Assembly: GCF_007858255.1 (NCBI RefSeq)
Contig: NZ_VFEU01000002.1
Location: forward strand, 124,001-188,000
Source of the DNA: Pseudomonas rhodesiae
Lineage (GTDB): Bacteria > Pseudomonadota > Gammaproteobacteria > Pseudomonadales > Pseudomonadaceae
Length of the DNA: 64,000 nt
Reading direction: 5' to 3'
Shown here piece by piece: positions 1-9,025 of this stretch. Below the pieces are notes generated by a model that made no database searches, had not been told where the DNA came from, and saw only the letters and a program-made list of their open reading frames with translations. Positions within the stretch are counted from its first letter, which is position 1, and every line of letters starts with the position of its first letter. The position numbers were made by a program, and so were the translations under genes.

Positions 1-2078
1 AAGGTGCTTCGCTGACCAAGGAAGACGCGCTCACGCCCGCGTGGATGCAAGACGCTGGCAAGCCGTTGCTGATCTCTCTGGAAGAACAGAATCAAGTCGC
101 CATGCGGGTTTCCGACAAAGGCCAGGCGTTGTTCTTTGAAGTGGACACCGGTGCCGAACTCAAGCGCATCGACCTGCCGCTGCCGGCCGGTGTGAGCGTG
201 GCGTCCATTGGTAAGGATCAACCGGGCAGCCCGTTGGTGATCCTCGGTTTGTCCAATGGCCAAGCCATGGTGTTCCGCCACACCTATAAGGTGTCCTACC
301 CGGACGGTAAGAAGACCATCACCCCCGCAATCGAATACCCCTACGGTGAAACTCCGATCGTGCTGGACGAGGCCGGTCGCCCACTGGAGCATGTCGCGCT
401 CAACGCCACCGACTCCTCGCTGGTGGCCGCTGGTTCGTCCGGTTCGTACTTGAACGTGCTGACCCTGAGCCGCGAAGAAAACATGATGACCGGTGAAGTC
501 ACCAGCGAGCAGAAGCGTATCGAGCTGCCGCAAATGACCGAGCCGGTGAAGGCGATCTTTATCGACCCACGCCAGCAGTGGTTGTACGTGATCAACGGCC
601 GCGCCCTGGCCGACGTGTTCAGCCTGCGCGACAAGAGCCTCAACGGTCGATACAAATTGTTGGAAGATGGCAACGCCGAAATCACCGCCAGCACGCAGTT
701 GGTGGGTGGCATCTCGCTGATCTTCGGTAACTCCAAGGGCGGCCTGGCCCAGTGGTTCATGGCCCGCGACCCGGACGGCGAGCAGCGCTTCAAGCAGATC
801 CGTACCTTCCAGATGGGCAGCGCGCCGATTGTGGAAATCACCGCCGAAGAACGTCGCAAAGGCTTCACCGCCCTGGATGCTTCCGGCAAGTTCGGTGTGT
901 TCCACAGCACCGCGCACCGCACCCTGCTGGTGGACCCGGTAGTCGACGGCCAAGGCCTGTTCGGTATGTCGCCACGGGCCAACCGCGTGATCGTGGAAGC
1001 CGGCGGCAAGCTGCAACCGCTACTGCTGGATAACCCGCACCCGGAAGTCTCCTGGAGCGCGTTGTGGAGCAAGGTCTGGTACGAGAACTACGACGAGCCT
1101 AAGTACGTCTGGCAATCGACCGCCGCCAACACCGATTTCGAACCCAAGATGAGCTTGGCGCCGCTGACTTTCGGCACGCTCAAGGCTGCGTTCTACGCCA
1201 TGCTGCTGGCCGCGCCGCTGGCCGTTGCGGCGGCGATCTACACCGCCTACTTCATGGCGCCGAGCCTGCGTCGCAAGGTCAAGCCGGTGATCGAGCTGAT
1301 GGAAGCGATGCCGACGGTGATCCTGGGCTTCTTCGCCGGTCTGTTCCTGGCGCCGTATGTCGAAGGGCATCTACCGGGGATCTTCAGCCTGCTGATGTTG
1401 TTGCCGATTGGCATCCTGGTGGCCGGTTTTATCTTCAGTCGCCTGCCTGAATCCCTGCGTCTGCGTGTACCCGACGGTTGGGAAAGCGCGATCCTGATCC
1501 CGGTGATCCTGTTCGTGGGCTGGCTGTCGCTGTACATGAGCCCGTATCTGGAAACCTGGTTCTTCGGCGGCGACATGCGCATGTGGATCTCCCACGACCT
1601 GGGCATCACCTACGACCAGCGCAACGCTCTGGTGGTGGGCTTGGCCATGGGTTTTGCGGTGATTCCGAACATCTACTCCATCGCCGAAGACGCCGTGTTC
1701 AGCGTGCCGCGCGGGCTGACCCTGGGCTCCCTGGCCCTGGGCGCCACGCCGTGGCAGACCATGACTCGCGTGGTGATCCTCACCGCCAGCCCGGGCATCT
1801 TCTCGGCGCTGATGATCGGCATGGGCCGCGCCGTCGGCGAGACCATGATCGTGCTGATGGCAACCGGCAACACCCCGGTGATGGAGATGAACCTGTTCGA
1901 AGGCCTGCGCACCCTGGCGGCCAACGTCGCGGTGGAAATGCCCGAGTCGGAAGTGGGCGGCAGTCACTACCGTGTGCTGTTCCTCTCGGCGCTGGTACTG
2001 CTGCTGTTCACCTTCATCATGAACACCCTCGCGGAGCTGATTCGTCAGCGTCTGCGCAAGAAATACTCGTCGCTTTAA
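1..2078 (+). CDS. pstC: Phosphate ABC transporter permease PstC (5' partial)
   Basis: Inner-membrane permease subunit of the high-affinity phosphate importer PstSCAB. The reading frame is open from position 3, with no stop or convincing start before the ATG at 45, so the true start probably lies upstream and an N-terminal membrane segment is missing. The first ~375 visible residues are soluble and beta-rich, an extension seen in Pseudomonas PstC but absent from the ~320-residue E. coli protein. Hydrophobic helices begin near 1165, and an EAA-like loop (LGSLALGATPWQT) lies near 1720. pstA starts 15 bases after the stop. Confidence 0.93.
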   Translation, partial: GASLTKEDALTPAWMQDAGKPLLISLEEQNQVAMRVSDKGQALFFEVDTGAELKRIDLPLPAGVSVASIGKDQPGSPLVILGLSNGQAMVFRHTYKVSYPDGKKTITPAIEYPYGETPIVLDEAGRPLEHVALNATDSSLVAAGSSGSYLNVLTLSREENMMTGEVTSEQKRIELPQMTEPVKAIFIDPRQQWLYVINGRALADVFSLRDKSLNGRYKLLEDGNAEITASTQLVGGISLIFGNSKGGLAQWFMARDPDGEQRFKQIRTFQMGSAPIVEITAEERRKGFTALDASGKFGVFHSTAHRTLLVDPVVDGQGLFGMSPRANRVIVEAGGKLQPLLLDNPHPEVSWSALWSKVWYENYDEPKYVWQSTAANTDFEPKMSLAPLTFGTLKAAFYAMLLAAPLAVAAAIYTAYFMAPSLRRKVKPVIELMEAMPTVILGFFAGLFLAPYVEGHLPGIFSLLMLLPIGILVAGFIFSRLPESLRLRVPDGWESAILIPVILFVGWLSLYMSPYLETWFFGGDMRMWISHDLGITYDQRNALVVGLAMGFAVIPNIYSIAEDAVFSVPRGLTLGSLALGATPWQTMTRVVILTASPGIFSALMIGMGRAVGETMIVLMATGNTPVMEMNLFEGLRTLAANVAVEMPESEVGGSHYRVLFLSALVLLLFTFIMNTLAELIRQRLRKKYSSL

Positions 2079-2093
2079 GAAAGGTAGAAGTCT

Positions 2094-3764
2094 GTGAAAC
2101 AGAACTCCCTGAATGGATGGTTCAAGAGCGGCGCCCCTGGCGTCTGGATCAGCGGTGGCGCGGTGTCCATCGCGGTCATCATGACCATTGGCCTATTGGC
2201 CGTGATCGCGGTGCGGGGCCTGGGCCACTTCTGGCCGGCCGACCTGATCCAGGCCAACTACAGCGTGCCTGGCCAGGCCAACCACATCGTCATCGGCGAA
2301 GTGGTGCAGAAAGAAGAAGTGCCGCGCGAGCGCCTTAAAAGCGCCGGTCTGCCGGTGCCCGACGCAGGCCCGGAATTCATGACCCGCGAGCTGATCAAGG
2401 TCGGTAACCGCGACCTGAACGGCAACGACTTCACCTGGATCGTCGGCGAGTGGTTGAAGGACCAGACCAAACCTAAAGAGCTGATGGCGATTGAGCGTCG
2501 TGAGTGGGGCAACTTCTACGGCACCCTGGTCAACGTCAAGCAGGACGGCAAGGTCATCGCTGAAGGCGAGGCTGCGTGGCCGGAGCTGCAGGCCCGGGTC
2601 GACCGCGTCAACAAGCTGGCCGCTCAGCTCAAGAGCCTGGAAAAAACCGACATCGGCGCGATCAACGCCGGCCTGGAACGTATCCGTCTGCACGGCCGCA
2701 AACTGGAACTGGAAGGCAAGCTCGACGCCGCCGCCCAGGCCGACATGGACGCCGACCGCGCCGAGCTGAATGCGCGCTACCAAGACATCGAAGCACGCCT
2801 GGCCGACCTGCACGCCCAGTTCAACCGCGATGCGCTGACGGCCCGTGACGCCAACGGCAAGGAAGTGGAAATCGGCATTGGCAAAGTGGTGCACGCTTAC
2901 CAGCCGAACGCCATGGGCACCATGACCAAGATCGGCTTCTACTTCAGCAAGGTCTGGGAGTTCCTCAGCGATGACCCACGGGAAGCCAACACCGAAGGCG
3001 GGATCTTCCCGGCTATCTTCGGCACCGTGATGATGACGCTGATTATGGCGATGATCGTGACCCCGTTCGGTGTGCTGGCGGCGGTGTACCTGCGCGAGTA
3101 CGCCAAGCAGAACACCCTGACCCGCATTATCCGGATCGCCGTGAACAACCTGGCCGGTGTACCAGCCATCGTCTACGGCGTGTTCGGCCTGGGCTTCTTC
3201 GTGTATGTATTGGGGGGGTCGGTTGACCGGCTGTTCTTCGCCGAAGCCCTGCCGGCGCCGACCTTCGGCACCCCGGGTTTGTTGTGGGCCTCGCTGACCC
3301 TGGCGCTGCTGGCGGTGCCGGTGGTGATCGTAGCCACCGAGGAAGGCCTGGCGCGGATCCCGCGGACGGTGCGCGAAGGGTCCCTGGCCCTGGGCGCGAC
3401 CAAGGCGGAAACGCTGTGGAAAATCGTACTGCCGATGGCCAGCCCGGCCATGATGACCGGCATGATCCTCGCTGTGGCCCGTGCCGCCGGTGAAGTGGCG
3501 CCGCTGATGCTGGTAGGTGTGGTGAAACTGGCGCCGTCGCTGCCGCTGGACGGCAATTACCCGTACTTGCACCTGGATCAAAAGATCATGCACCTGGGCT
3601 TCCATATTTATGACGTCGGCTTCCAGAGCCCCAACGTCGAAGCCGCGCGACCGCTGGTGTACGCCACCGCGCTGTTGCTGGTGCTGGTGATCGCCACGCT
3701 CAACCTGTCGGCGGTGTGGATTCGTAACCACCTGCGCGAGAAGTACAAGGCGTTGGACAGCTGA
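2094..3764 (+). CDS. pstA: Phosphate ABC transporter permease PstA
   Basis: Second membrane permease of the phosphate importer, pairing with PstC. It begins with GTG at 2094 behind an AAGGTAG-type ribosome site. At 556 residues it is almost twice the E. coli length: one N-terminal membrane helix (about residues 18-42) is followed by a ~250-residue charged periplasmic insert with a helical, coiled-coil-like part near residues 160-250. The usual permease helices then run from about residue 300 to the end. The EAA loop that contacts the ATPase is visible as GSLALGATKAETLWKIVLP. It is followed by pstB after a repeat-bearing spacer. Confidence 0.95.
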   Translation: MKQNSLNGWFKSGAPGVWISGGAVSIAVIMTIGLLAVIAVRGLGHFWPADLIQANYSVPGQANHIVIGEVVQKEEVPRERLKSAGLPVPDAGPEFMTRELIKVGNRDLNGNDFTWIVGEWLKDQTKPKELMAIERREWGNFYGTLVNVKQDGKVIAEGEAAWPELQARVDRVNKLAAQLKSLEKTDIGAINAGLERIRLHGRKLELEGKLDAAAQADMDADRAELNARYQDIEARLADLHAQFNRDALTARDANGKEVEIGIGKVVHAYQPNAMGTMTKIGFYFSKVWEFLSDDPREANTEGGIFPAIFGTVMMTLIMAMIVTPFGVLAAVYLREYAKQNTLTRIIRIAVNNLAGVPAIVYGVFGLGFFVYVLGGSVDRLFFAEALPAPTFGTPGLLWASLTLALLAVPVVIVATEEGLARIPRTVREGSLALGATKAETLWKIVLPMASPAMMTGMILAVARAAGEVAPLMLVGVVKLAPSLPLDGNYPYLHLDQKIMHLGFHIYDVGFQSPNVEAARPLVYATALLLVLVIATLNLSAVWIRNHLREKYKALDS

Positions 3765-3767
3765 ATC

Positions 3768-3845
3768 TATTAGCCACAAGCGGCAAGCTACAAGCCGCTT
3801 TTGCTCAAATCTTGCAGCTTGCAGCTAAAAGCTTGCAGCTTCGAA
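3768..3845. repeat. GCAAGCTGCAAGC-type intergenic repeat, copy 1
   Basis: The spacer between pstA and pstB is made of short near-palindromic words such as CAAGCGGCAAGCTACAAGC and CTTGCAGCTTGCAGCT. The same words recur between pstB and phoU and between phoB and phoR. It can fold into hairpins inside the operon message and ends just before the pstB ribosome site. Confidence 0.7.
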
Positions 3846-3857
3846 CGGAGTGAGACC

Positions 3858-4691
3858 ATGCAACATGAAACCCATTCCCACGGCATCAACATGTCTGCCT
3901 TGGGTCGCGACAAGCAGAGCCTGAGCCTGGCTCAAGAAACCGTGGCCATCGAAGTGCCGGGCCTGAGCCTGTACTACGGTGAAAAGCAGGCGCTGTTCGA
4001 CGTCAGCATGAACATTCCCAAGCAGCGCGTGACCGCCTTCATCGGCCCGTCGGGCTGCGGCAAGTCCACGCTGCTGCGCACCTTCAACCGCATGAACGAC
4101 CTGGTGGACGGCTGCCGTGTGGAAGGTGCCATCAACCTCTATGGCAGCAACATCTACCGCAAGGGCGAGGACGTGGCCGAGCTGCGTCGTCGGGTGGGCA
4201 TGGTATTCCAGAAGCCCAACCCGTTCCCCAAGACCATCTACGAAAACGTGGTCTACGGCCTGCGCATCCAGGGCATCAACAAGAAGCGCATCCTCGACGA
4301 AGCGGTCGAGTGGGCACTCAAGGGCGCGGCGCTGTGGGATGAGGTCAAGGACCGCCTGCACGATTCGGCGCTCGGTTTGTCCGGCGGCCAGCAACAACGT
4401 CTGGTGATCGCGCGGACCATCGCCGTGGAGCCGGAAGTGTTGTTGCTCGACGAACCCTGCTCGGCGCTGGACCCGATCTCGACGCTGAAAGTGGAAGAAC
4501 TGATCTACGAGCTTAAATCCAAGTTCACCATTGTCATCGTGACCCACAACATGCAGCAGGCGGCGCGGGTTTCCGACTACACCGCGTTCATGTACATGGG
4601 CAAGCTGGTGGAGTTCGGCGACACCGATACCCTGTTCACCAATCCGGCAAAGAAACAGACCGAAGACTACATCACCGGTCGCTATGGCTAG
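3858..4691 (+). CDS. pstB: Phosphate ABC transporter ATP-binding protein PstB
   Basis: ATPase that powers phosphate uptake through PstCA and takes part in PhoR signalling. It is 277 residues from the ATG at 3858, which has GGAG eight bases upstream. The frame stays open back to 3801, but that part lies in the repeat and has no ribosome site. Walker [10 protein letters not shown] is near residue 63, the ABC signature LSGGQQQR near 174, and Walker [12 protein letters not shown] near 194, followed by the switch histidine in VTHNMQQA. Length and motifs match the family closely. Confidence 0.96.
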   Translation: MQHETHSHGINMSALGRDKQSLSLAQETVAIEVPGLSLYYGEKQALFDVSMNIPKQRVTAFIGPSGCGKSTLLRTFNRMNDLVDGCRVEGAINLYGSNIYRKGEDVAELRRRVGMVFQKPNPFPKTIYENVVYGLRIQGINKKRILDEAVEWALKGAALWDEVKDRLHDSALGLSGGQQQRLVIARTIAVEPEVLLLDEPCSALDPISTLKVEELIYELKSKFTIVIVTHNMQQAARVSDYTAFMYMGKLVEFGDTDTLFTNPAKKQTEDYITGRYG

Positions 4692-4696
4692 TTGGG

Positions 4697-4798
4697 GTAG
4701 CTGCAAGCCGCCAGTTTCAAGCGGCAAGTAAAAGCAGTTCAACGGAACGACACACATCAGCTTGCGGCTTGTAGCTTGCGGCTTACAGCTTTTGCGGA
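4697..4798. repeat. GCAAGCTGCAAGC-type intergenic repeat, copy 2
   Basis: The spacer between pstB and phoU repeats the words of copy 1 (CTGCAAGCCGCC, TCAAGCGGCAAG, CTTGCGGCTTGTAGCTTGCGGCTT). The right end runs directly into the GCGGAG ribosome site of phoU. Confidence 0.7.
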
Positions 4799-4806
4799 GC
4801 AAACGC

Positions 4807-5568
4807 ATGATTAGCAAAGAAGGCCTTACCCATCACATCTCTGCGCAGTTCAACGCCGAGCTTGAGGAAGTGCGCAGCCACCTCCTGGCGATGGGCGGGC
4901 TGGTGGAGAAGCAAGTCAACGACGCCGTCACCGCCCTGATCGAGGCCGACTCGGGCCTGGCCCAGCAAGTGCGTGAAATCGACGACCAGATCAACCAGAT
5001 GGAGCGCAACATCGACGAAGAATGCCTGCGCATTCTGGCCCGTCGACAGCCGGCGGCATCCGACCTGCGATTGATCATCAGCATTTCCAAATCCGTGATC
5101 GATCTTGAGCGGATCGGCGACGAAGCCACCAAGATCGCGCGCCGTGCCATCCAACTCTGCGAAGAAGGCGAAGCGCCGCGCGGTTACGTGGAAGTTCGCC
5201 ACATCGGCGACCAAGTGCGCAACATGGTGCGCGATGCGCTCGATGCATTTGCCCGTTTTGACGCCGAGCTGGCGCTGTCCGTGGCCCAATACGACAAAGT
5301 CATCGACCGCGAGTACAAGACTGCCCTGCGTGAGCTGGCCACCTACATGATGGAAGACCCGCGCTCTATCTCGCGGGTCTTGAGCATTATCTGGGTGCTG
5401 CGTTCGCTGGAGCGCATCGGCGACCACGCGCGCAACATCTCGGAGCTGGTGATTTACCTGGTGCGCGGTACCGACGTGCGGCACATGGGGCTCAAACGCA
5501 TGAAAGCCGAAGTTGAAGGCTCAACCGATCAAATACCTAATGTTCCGGGAGAAACTGACGATAAGTAA
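4807..5568 (+). CDS. phoU: Phosphate signalling regulator PhoU
   Basis: Cytoplasmic all-helical negative regulator that links the Pst transporter to the PhoR kinase. The ATG at 4807 gives 253 residues and has GCGGAG at 4794-4799; the frame continues upstream only into repeat sequence. The protein has two PhoU three-helix repeats, each with the metal-site type motif around ERIGDEATK (first half) and LERIGDHARN (second half). It is the last gene of the pst operon and is followed by a clear terminator. Confidence 0.95.
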   Translation: MISKEGLTHHISAQFNAELEEVRSHLLAMGGLVEKQVNDAVTALIEADSGLAQQVREIDDQINQMERNIDEECLRILARRQPAASDLRLIISISKSVIDLERIGDEATKIARRAIQLCEEGEAPRGYVEVRHIGDQVRNMVRDALDAFARFDAELALSVAQYDKVIDREYKTALRELATYMMEDPRSISRVLSIIWVLRSLERIGDHARNISELVIYLVRGTDVRHMGLKRMKAEVEGSTDQIPNVPGETDDK

Positions 5569-5585
5569 GGTTGCCCGAGAAATTA

Positions 5586-5612
5586 ACGCCCGGCCTTTGG
5601 TCGGGCGTTTTT
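5586..5612 (+). terminator. Rho-independent terminator after phoU
   Basis: The inverted repeat ACGCCCG (5586-5592) and CGGGCGT (5602-5608) has a short paired inner part around a TTT loop and is followed by a T-run. It ends the pst-phoU operon. Confidence 0.85.
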
Positions 5613-5736
5613 GTTTGTGGCAACTGAATTATTTGCGCGGCGGGTGAAAGAAAGTCCCGACGTGACTACAGAGTTTTGGCAAAATGCCATCAGTTAGGCG
5701 TTCTGCGTGCCGCGGTTTTTATAGGATAAAGGGTCG

Positions 5737-6645
5737 ATGAGTAAAGTCAGTGTATTGGTGGTGGATGACGCCTCGTTTATTCGCGACCTGGTGAAGAAGT
5801 GCCTGCGCAACTACTTCCCTGGGATCAAGATTGAAGATGCGGTGAACGGCAAAAAGGCCCAGGCCATTCTGATGCGCGAGACCTTCGACCTGGTGCTGTG
5901 CGACTGGGAAATGCCGGAAATGTCCGGCCTTGAGCTGCTGACCTGGTGCCGCGAACAGACCCATCTCAAAGCCATGCCGTTCGTGATGGTGACCAGCCGT
6001 GGCGATAAGGAAAACGTGGTCCAGGCGATCCAGGCCGGTGTGTCCGGGTACGTCAGCAAACCGTTCACCAACGAACAGTTGCTGAACAAGGTCAAGCAGG
6101 CCCTGCACAAAGTCGGTCGCCTCGATGCGTTGGTCGCCAGTGCGCCAACCAAGATGAATTCGGCTTTCGGCAACGACTCCCTCAGCGCCCTGACCGGCGG
6201 CAAGCCCGAAGCCATCAAGGCTGCCCCCGCGGCCGCTGCTGCGCCCAATCGCGGCCTGCTCAATACGCAGCCGGTAAAAGCCCCGGCTGCATCTGCATCT
6301 GCCCAAGCGGGCCGTGGCCAGGGCCAACTGCGGCTGTCCAGCGGCACCCAGCAATGCGTCATCAAGGCGCTGAGCATCAAGGAAGCGCTGTTGGTGGTGC
6401 GCCGTGGTGAAATCCTGCCGCAAGTACTGGAAAGCGCGGTGCTGGACCTGGAGCAAGGCGACAACGCCGAAGTGGCGCGCCTTAACGGCTACCTGCACGC
6501 CGTCGTCGCCTTCGAGCCGAGGCCGGACAGCGACTGGCTGCAACTGACCTTCCGCTTCATCGATCAGGACGCGCAGAAGATGGATTACATCTCACGCCTG
6601 ATCGCACGGGGCACGGCGCAGAAGCACTTTGTGCCGGGTGCGTAA
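5737..6645 (+). CDS. Response regulator with degenerate PilZ-like C-terminal domain
   Basis: Two-component receiver protein of 302 residues. The CheY-like domain (1-125) has the acidic pair D10/D11, the phospho-acceptor D56 (LVLCDWEMPE), T86 and K108 (GYVSKPF). An Ala/Pro-rich linker (about 145-185) leads to a C-terminal domain of about 115 residues. Its ending resembles PilZ folds, but the RxxxR and D/NxSxxG c-di-GMP motifs are not seen. In P. aeruginosa a similar regulator also follows phoU. The cognate kinase is not evident here. The target is unknown; a role in c-di-GMP or motility control is only a guess. Confidence 0.8.
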   Translation: MSKVSVLVVDDASFIRDLVKKCLRNYFPGIKIEDAVNGKKAQAILMRETFDLVLCDWEMPEMSGLELLTWCREQTHLKAMPFVMVTSRGDKENVVQAIQAGVSGYVSKPFTNEQLLNKVKQALHKVGRLDALVASAPTKMNSAFGNDSLSALTGGKPEAIKAAPAAAAAPNRGLLNTQPVKAPAASASAQAGRGQGQLRLSSGTQQCVIKALSIKEALLVVRRGEILPQVLESAVLDLEQGDNAEVARLNGYLHAVVAFEPRPDSDWLQLTFRFIDQDAQKMDYISRLIARGTAQKHFVPGA

Positions 6646-6741
6646 CCCGTAGGACCAGCGCAATACCTGTCGTAAGCGGGCTACAAGATTGTCATGAACC
6701 CTTGTTAGCCTGCCGTTCAGTCATCCCGACAGGTGCACGCC

Positions 6742-7413
6742 ATGTTCATTCGCCTGCTGTTGTGCGGCGCGCTGGTAACGGCCGCGCCGTCGACCCTGGC
6801 CATGACGCTGTATAAGTCCATCGATGCCAATGGCGTGGTGATTTACAGCGACTGGCATACCCCCGGCGCCCAGGCGTTCGTGATTCAGCAGCGCAGCGTT
6901 GAGCGCGTACACAGGCCGCTACCGCAGGCGCCCATACCTCGTGACACCCCGCATGCTTATCGCTACCCGTTGCCGTGGCGTGGCGGGCCGTTCCGTTTGA
7001 CCCAGGGACCTAACGGCAGCTTCAGCCATACCGACCCCAGGAGCCGCTACGCCATGGACATCGCCATGCCCGAGGGCACGCCGATCATTGCCGCGCGGGG
7101 CGGTGTGGTGGTGAAGACCGAAAATCAGCAGGCGGGGCGGGGCGGCGATGCGTCGGGCAATTTCGTGCGCGTGCAGCACGACGACGGTACCCAGGGGGTC
7201 TATCTGCATCTGCGGCAGGGTTCGGTCAGTGTGAAGGTGGGTCAGCGTGTGGTGGTTGGCAGCCCGCTGGGGTTGTCCGGCAATACCGGCAACAGCAGCG
7301 GGCCTCATCTGCATTTTGTGGTTCAACGCGCCACCGAAGCGGGGTTGGTGTCGATCCCGTATGAGTTCAACCAGCCGGTGGGCGCGTTGCCCAACTTTGC
7401 GTTGGGCAACTGA
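6742..7413 (+). CDS. Secreted M23 (LytM) family peptidase with DUF4124-like N-terminus
   Basis: Periplasmic protein of 223 residues, probably acting on peptidoglycan cross-links or regulating amidases. The start is ATG 6742 with AGGTG at 6731-6735, which gives a classical signal peptide (FIRLLLCGALVTAAPSTLA). A short DUF4124-like segment (LYKSIDANGVVIYSD) follows. The C-terminal half is an M23 domain with the metal-site elements around YAMDIAMPEG and the HLHF motif after GNSSGP. The stop lies three bases from the stop of the convergent CorC-type gene. Confidence 0.85.
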   Translation: MFIRLLLCGALVTAAPSTLAMTLYKSIDANGVVIYSDWHTPGAQAFVIQQRSVERVHRPLPQAPIPRDTPHAYRYPLPWRGGPFRLTQGPNGSFSHTDPRSRYAMDIAMPEGTPIIAARGGVVVKTENQQAGRGGDASGNFVRVQHDDGTQGVYLHLRQGSVSVKVGQRVVVGSPLGLSGNTGNSSGPHLHFVVQRATEAGLVSIPYEFNQPVGALPNFALGN

Positions 7414-7416
7414 CGG

Positions 7417-8757
7417 TCAATCCAGCAGCAGCACCTTGGCCAGTACGATCTTCGGACCTTTCATCTTCTTGATGATGATCCGCAGCCCTTCGACCTCCAG
7501 CACTTCCTCTTCCTCCGGCACGCGCTTGAGCGTGTCGTAGATCAGCCCGGCCAGGGTCTCGGCTTCGATGTGGTCCAGGTCCACGCCCAGCAGGCGTTCC
7601 ACCTTGAACAGCGGGGTATCGCCGCGTACCAGCAGCTTGCCCGGCTGATACGCGAGGATGCCGCGTTCGGCCTTGCGGTGTTCGTCTTGGATATCGCCGA
7701 CCAGCACTTCCAGCACGTCTTCCATGGTCAGGTAGCCAATGACCTTGCCGTCGGCTTCTTCCACCAGCGCAAAGTGTGCGCCGCCTTTGCGGAACTGCTC
7801 CAGCAACTGCGACAGCGGCATGTGCCGCGATACGCGTTCCAGCGGGCGGGTCAGCTCGGCCAGGTTGAAGGATTCAGGGATATGGTCCAGCGCCGCCAGC
7901 TCCAGCAGCAGATCCTTGATGTGCAGCAGGCCGACGAATTCATTGCGCTCGGCGTCATACACCGGGTAACGGCTGAATTTGTGGCGGCGGAACTGCGCGA
8001 GGATTTCCTTGAGCGGCGCGTTGAAGTCCAGAGTCACCAGGTCTTCGCGGGAATTGGCCCAGTCCACCACTTCCAGCTCGCCCATTTCCACGGCCGAGGC
8101 CAGCACTCGCATGCCTTGGTCGCTCGGGTCCTGACCACGGCTGGAGTGCAGGATCAGCTTGAGTTCTTCGCGGCTGTAATGGTGTTCGTGATGCGGGCCA
8201 GGCTCGCCTTGGCCGGCGATACGCAGGATAGCGTTGGCGCTGGCGTTGAGCAGGTAGATGGCCGGGTACATGGCCCAGTAGAACAGGTACAGCGGCACGG
8301 CCGTCCACAGCGAGAGCAACTCGGGCTTGCGAATGGCCCAAGACTTGGGCGCCAGCTCGCCGACCACGATGTGCAGGTAGGAAATCACGAAAAATGCCGC
8401 AAAGAACGACACGCCCTTGATCACTTCCGGCGACTCAACGCCCACCGCGCCCAACAACGGCTCCAGGATGTGCGCAAACGCCGGCTCACCGACCCAGCCC
8501 AGGCCCAGGGAGGCGAGGGTGATACCCAACTGGCAGGCCGACAGGTACGCGTCGAGCTGGCTGTGTACGGTGCGCAGAATCTGCCCGCGCCAGCCGTTGG
8601 TGTGGGCGATGGCCTCGACCCGGGTGGCCCGCAGTTTGACCATGGCGAACTCGGCCGCAACGAAGAAACCGTTGAGCAGTACCAGGATCAGTGCAAAGAG
8701 GATCATGCCGAAATCGGCGAAGAGTGTCGCGAGGGTAATACCAGGGGAAGGGTCCAT
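7417..8757 (-). CDS. CorC/HlyC family membrane protein (CNNM, paired CBS, CorC_HlyC)
   Basis: Integral membrane protein of 446 residues in the CNNM/CorC family, often called hemolysin-like and implicated in Mg2+/Co2+ transport. Residues ~10-190 form the DUF21/CNNM membrane domain (LALILVLLNGFFVAAEFAMVK). Residues ~210-335 form a CBS pair, and residues ~350-435 carry the small CorC_HlyC domain. It starts with ATG at 8757. The order phoU, regulator, M23, CorC, phoR, phoB matches the P. aeruginosa arrangement as I recall it. The actual substrate cannot be read from sequence. Confidence 0.85.
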   Translation of the reverse strand: MDPSPGITLATLFADFGMILFALILVLLNGFFVAAEFAMVKLRATRVEAIAHTNGWRGQILRTVHSQLDAYLSACQLGITLASLGLGWVGEPAFAHILEPLLGAVGVESPEVIKGVSFFAAFFVISYLHIVVGELAPKSWAIRKPELLSLWTAVPLYLFYWAMYPAIYLLNASANAILRIAGQGEPGPHHEHHYSREELKLILHSSRGQDPSDQGMRVLASAVEMGELEVVDWANSREDLVTLDFNAPLKEILAQFRRHKFSRYPVYDAERNEFVGLLHIKDLLLELAALDHIPESFNLAELTRPLERVSRHMPLSQLLEQFRKGGAHFALVEEADGKVIGYLTMEDVLEVLVGDIQDEHRKAERGILAYQPGKLLVRGDTPLFKVERLLGVDLDHIEAETLAGLIYDTLKRVPEEEEVLEVEGLRIIIKKMKGPKIVLAKVLLLD

Positions 8758-8914
8758 GATGGAGTTGTGCAGGTTCCGTGTGTTCAGTAAGGGGTGTCAG
8801 GCGGGCCTGAAAGGCAGGCGCAAGTCGGCCAATGTAGCGGCTGACGGGGCGCTTGCCTAGTGCCCGGTGCCGGGCGGGGCGTGGAATCTACTTTCCAAGG
8901 CACTGAAGATCCAT

Positions 8915-9003
8915 TGTGGGAGGGGGCTTGCCCCCGATGGCGGTGGATCAGTTATGGATAAGTTGACTGTCTTCCCGTCATCGGGGGCAAGCCCCCTCCC
9001 ACA
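8915..9003. repeat. REPIN (inverted pair of REP sequences)
   Basis: TGTGGGAGGGGGCTTGCCCCCG at 8915 and its inverse ending at 9003 flank a ~40-bp spacer. This is the standard mobile REPIN unit of P. fluorescens-group genomes. It lies between the end of phoR and the promoter side of the CorC-type gene. The rest of the 8758-9025 gap shows no gene. Confidence 0.9.
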
Positions 9004-9025
9004 TTAGTCTTATGGCGTTTTTGGG

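Noticed and set aside
3768..4798. Possible CRISPR-like or tandem repeats in the pst operon
   Set aside because: Repeat words are short, irregular and not separated by unique spacers of constant length, and no cas gene is present.
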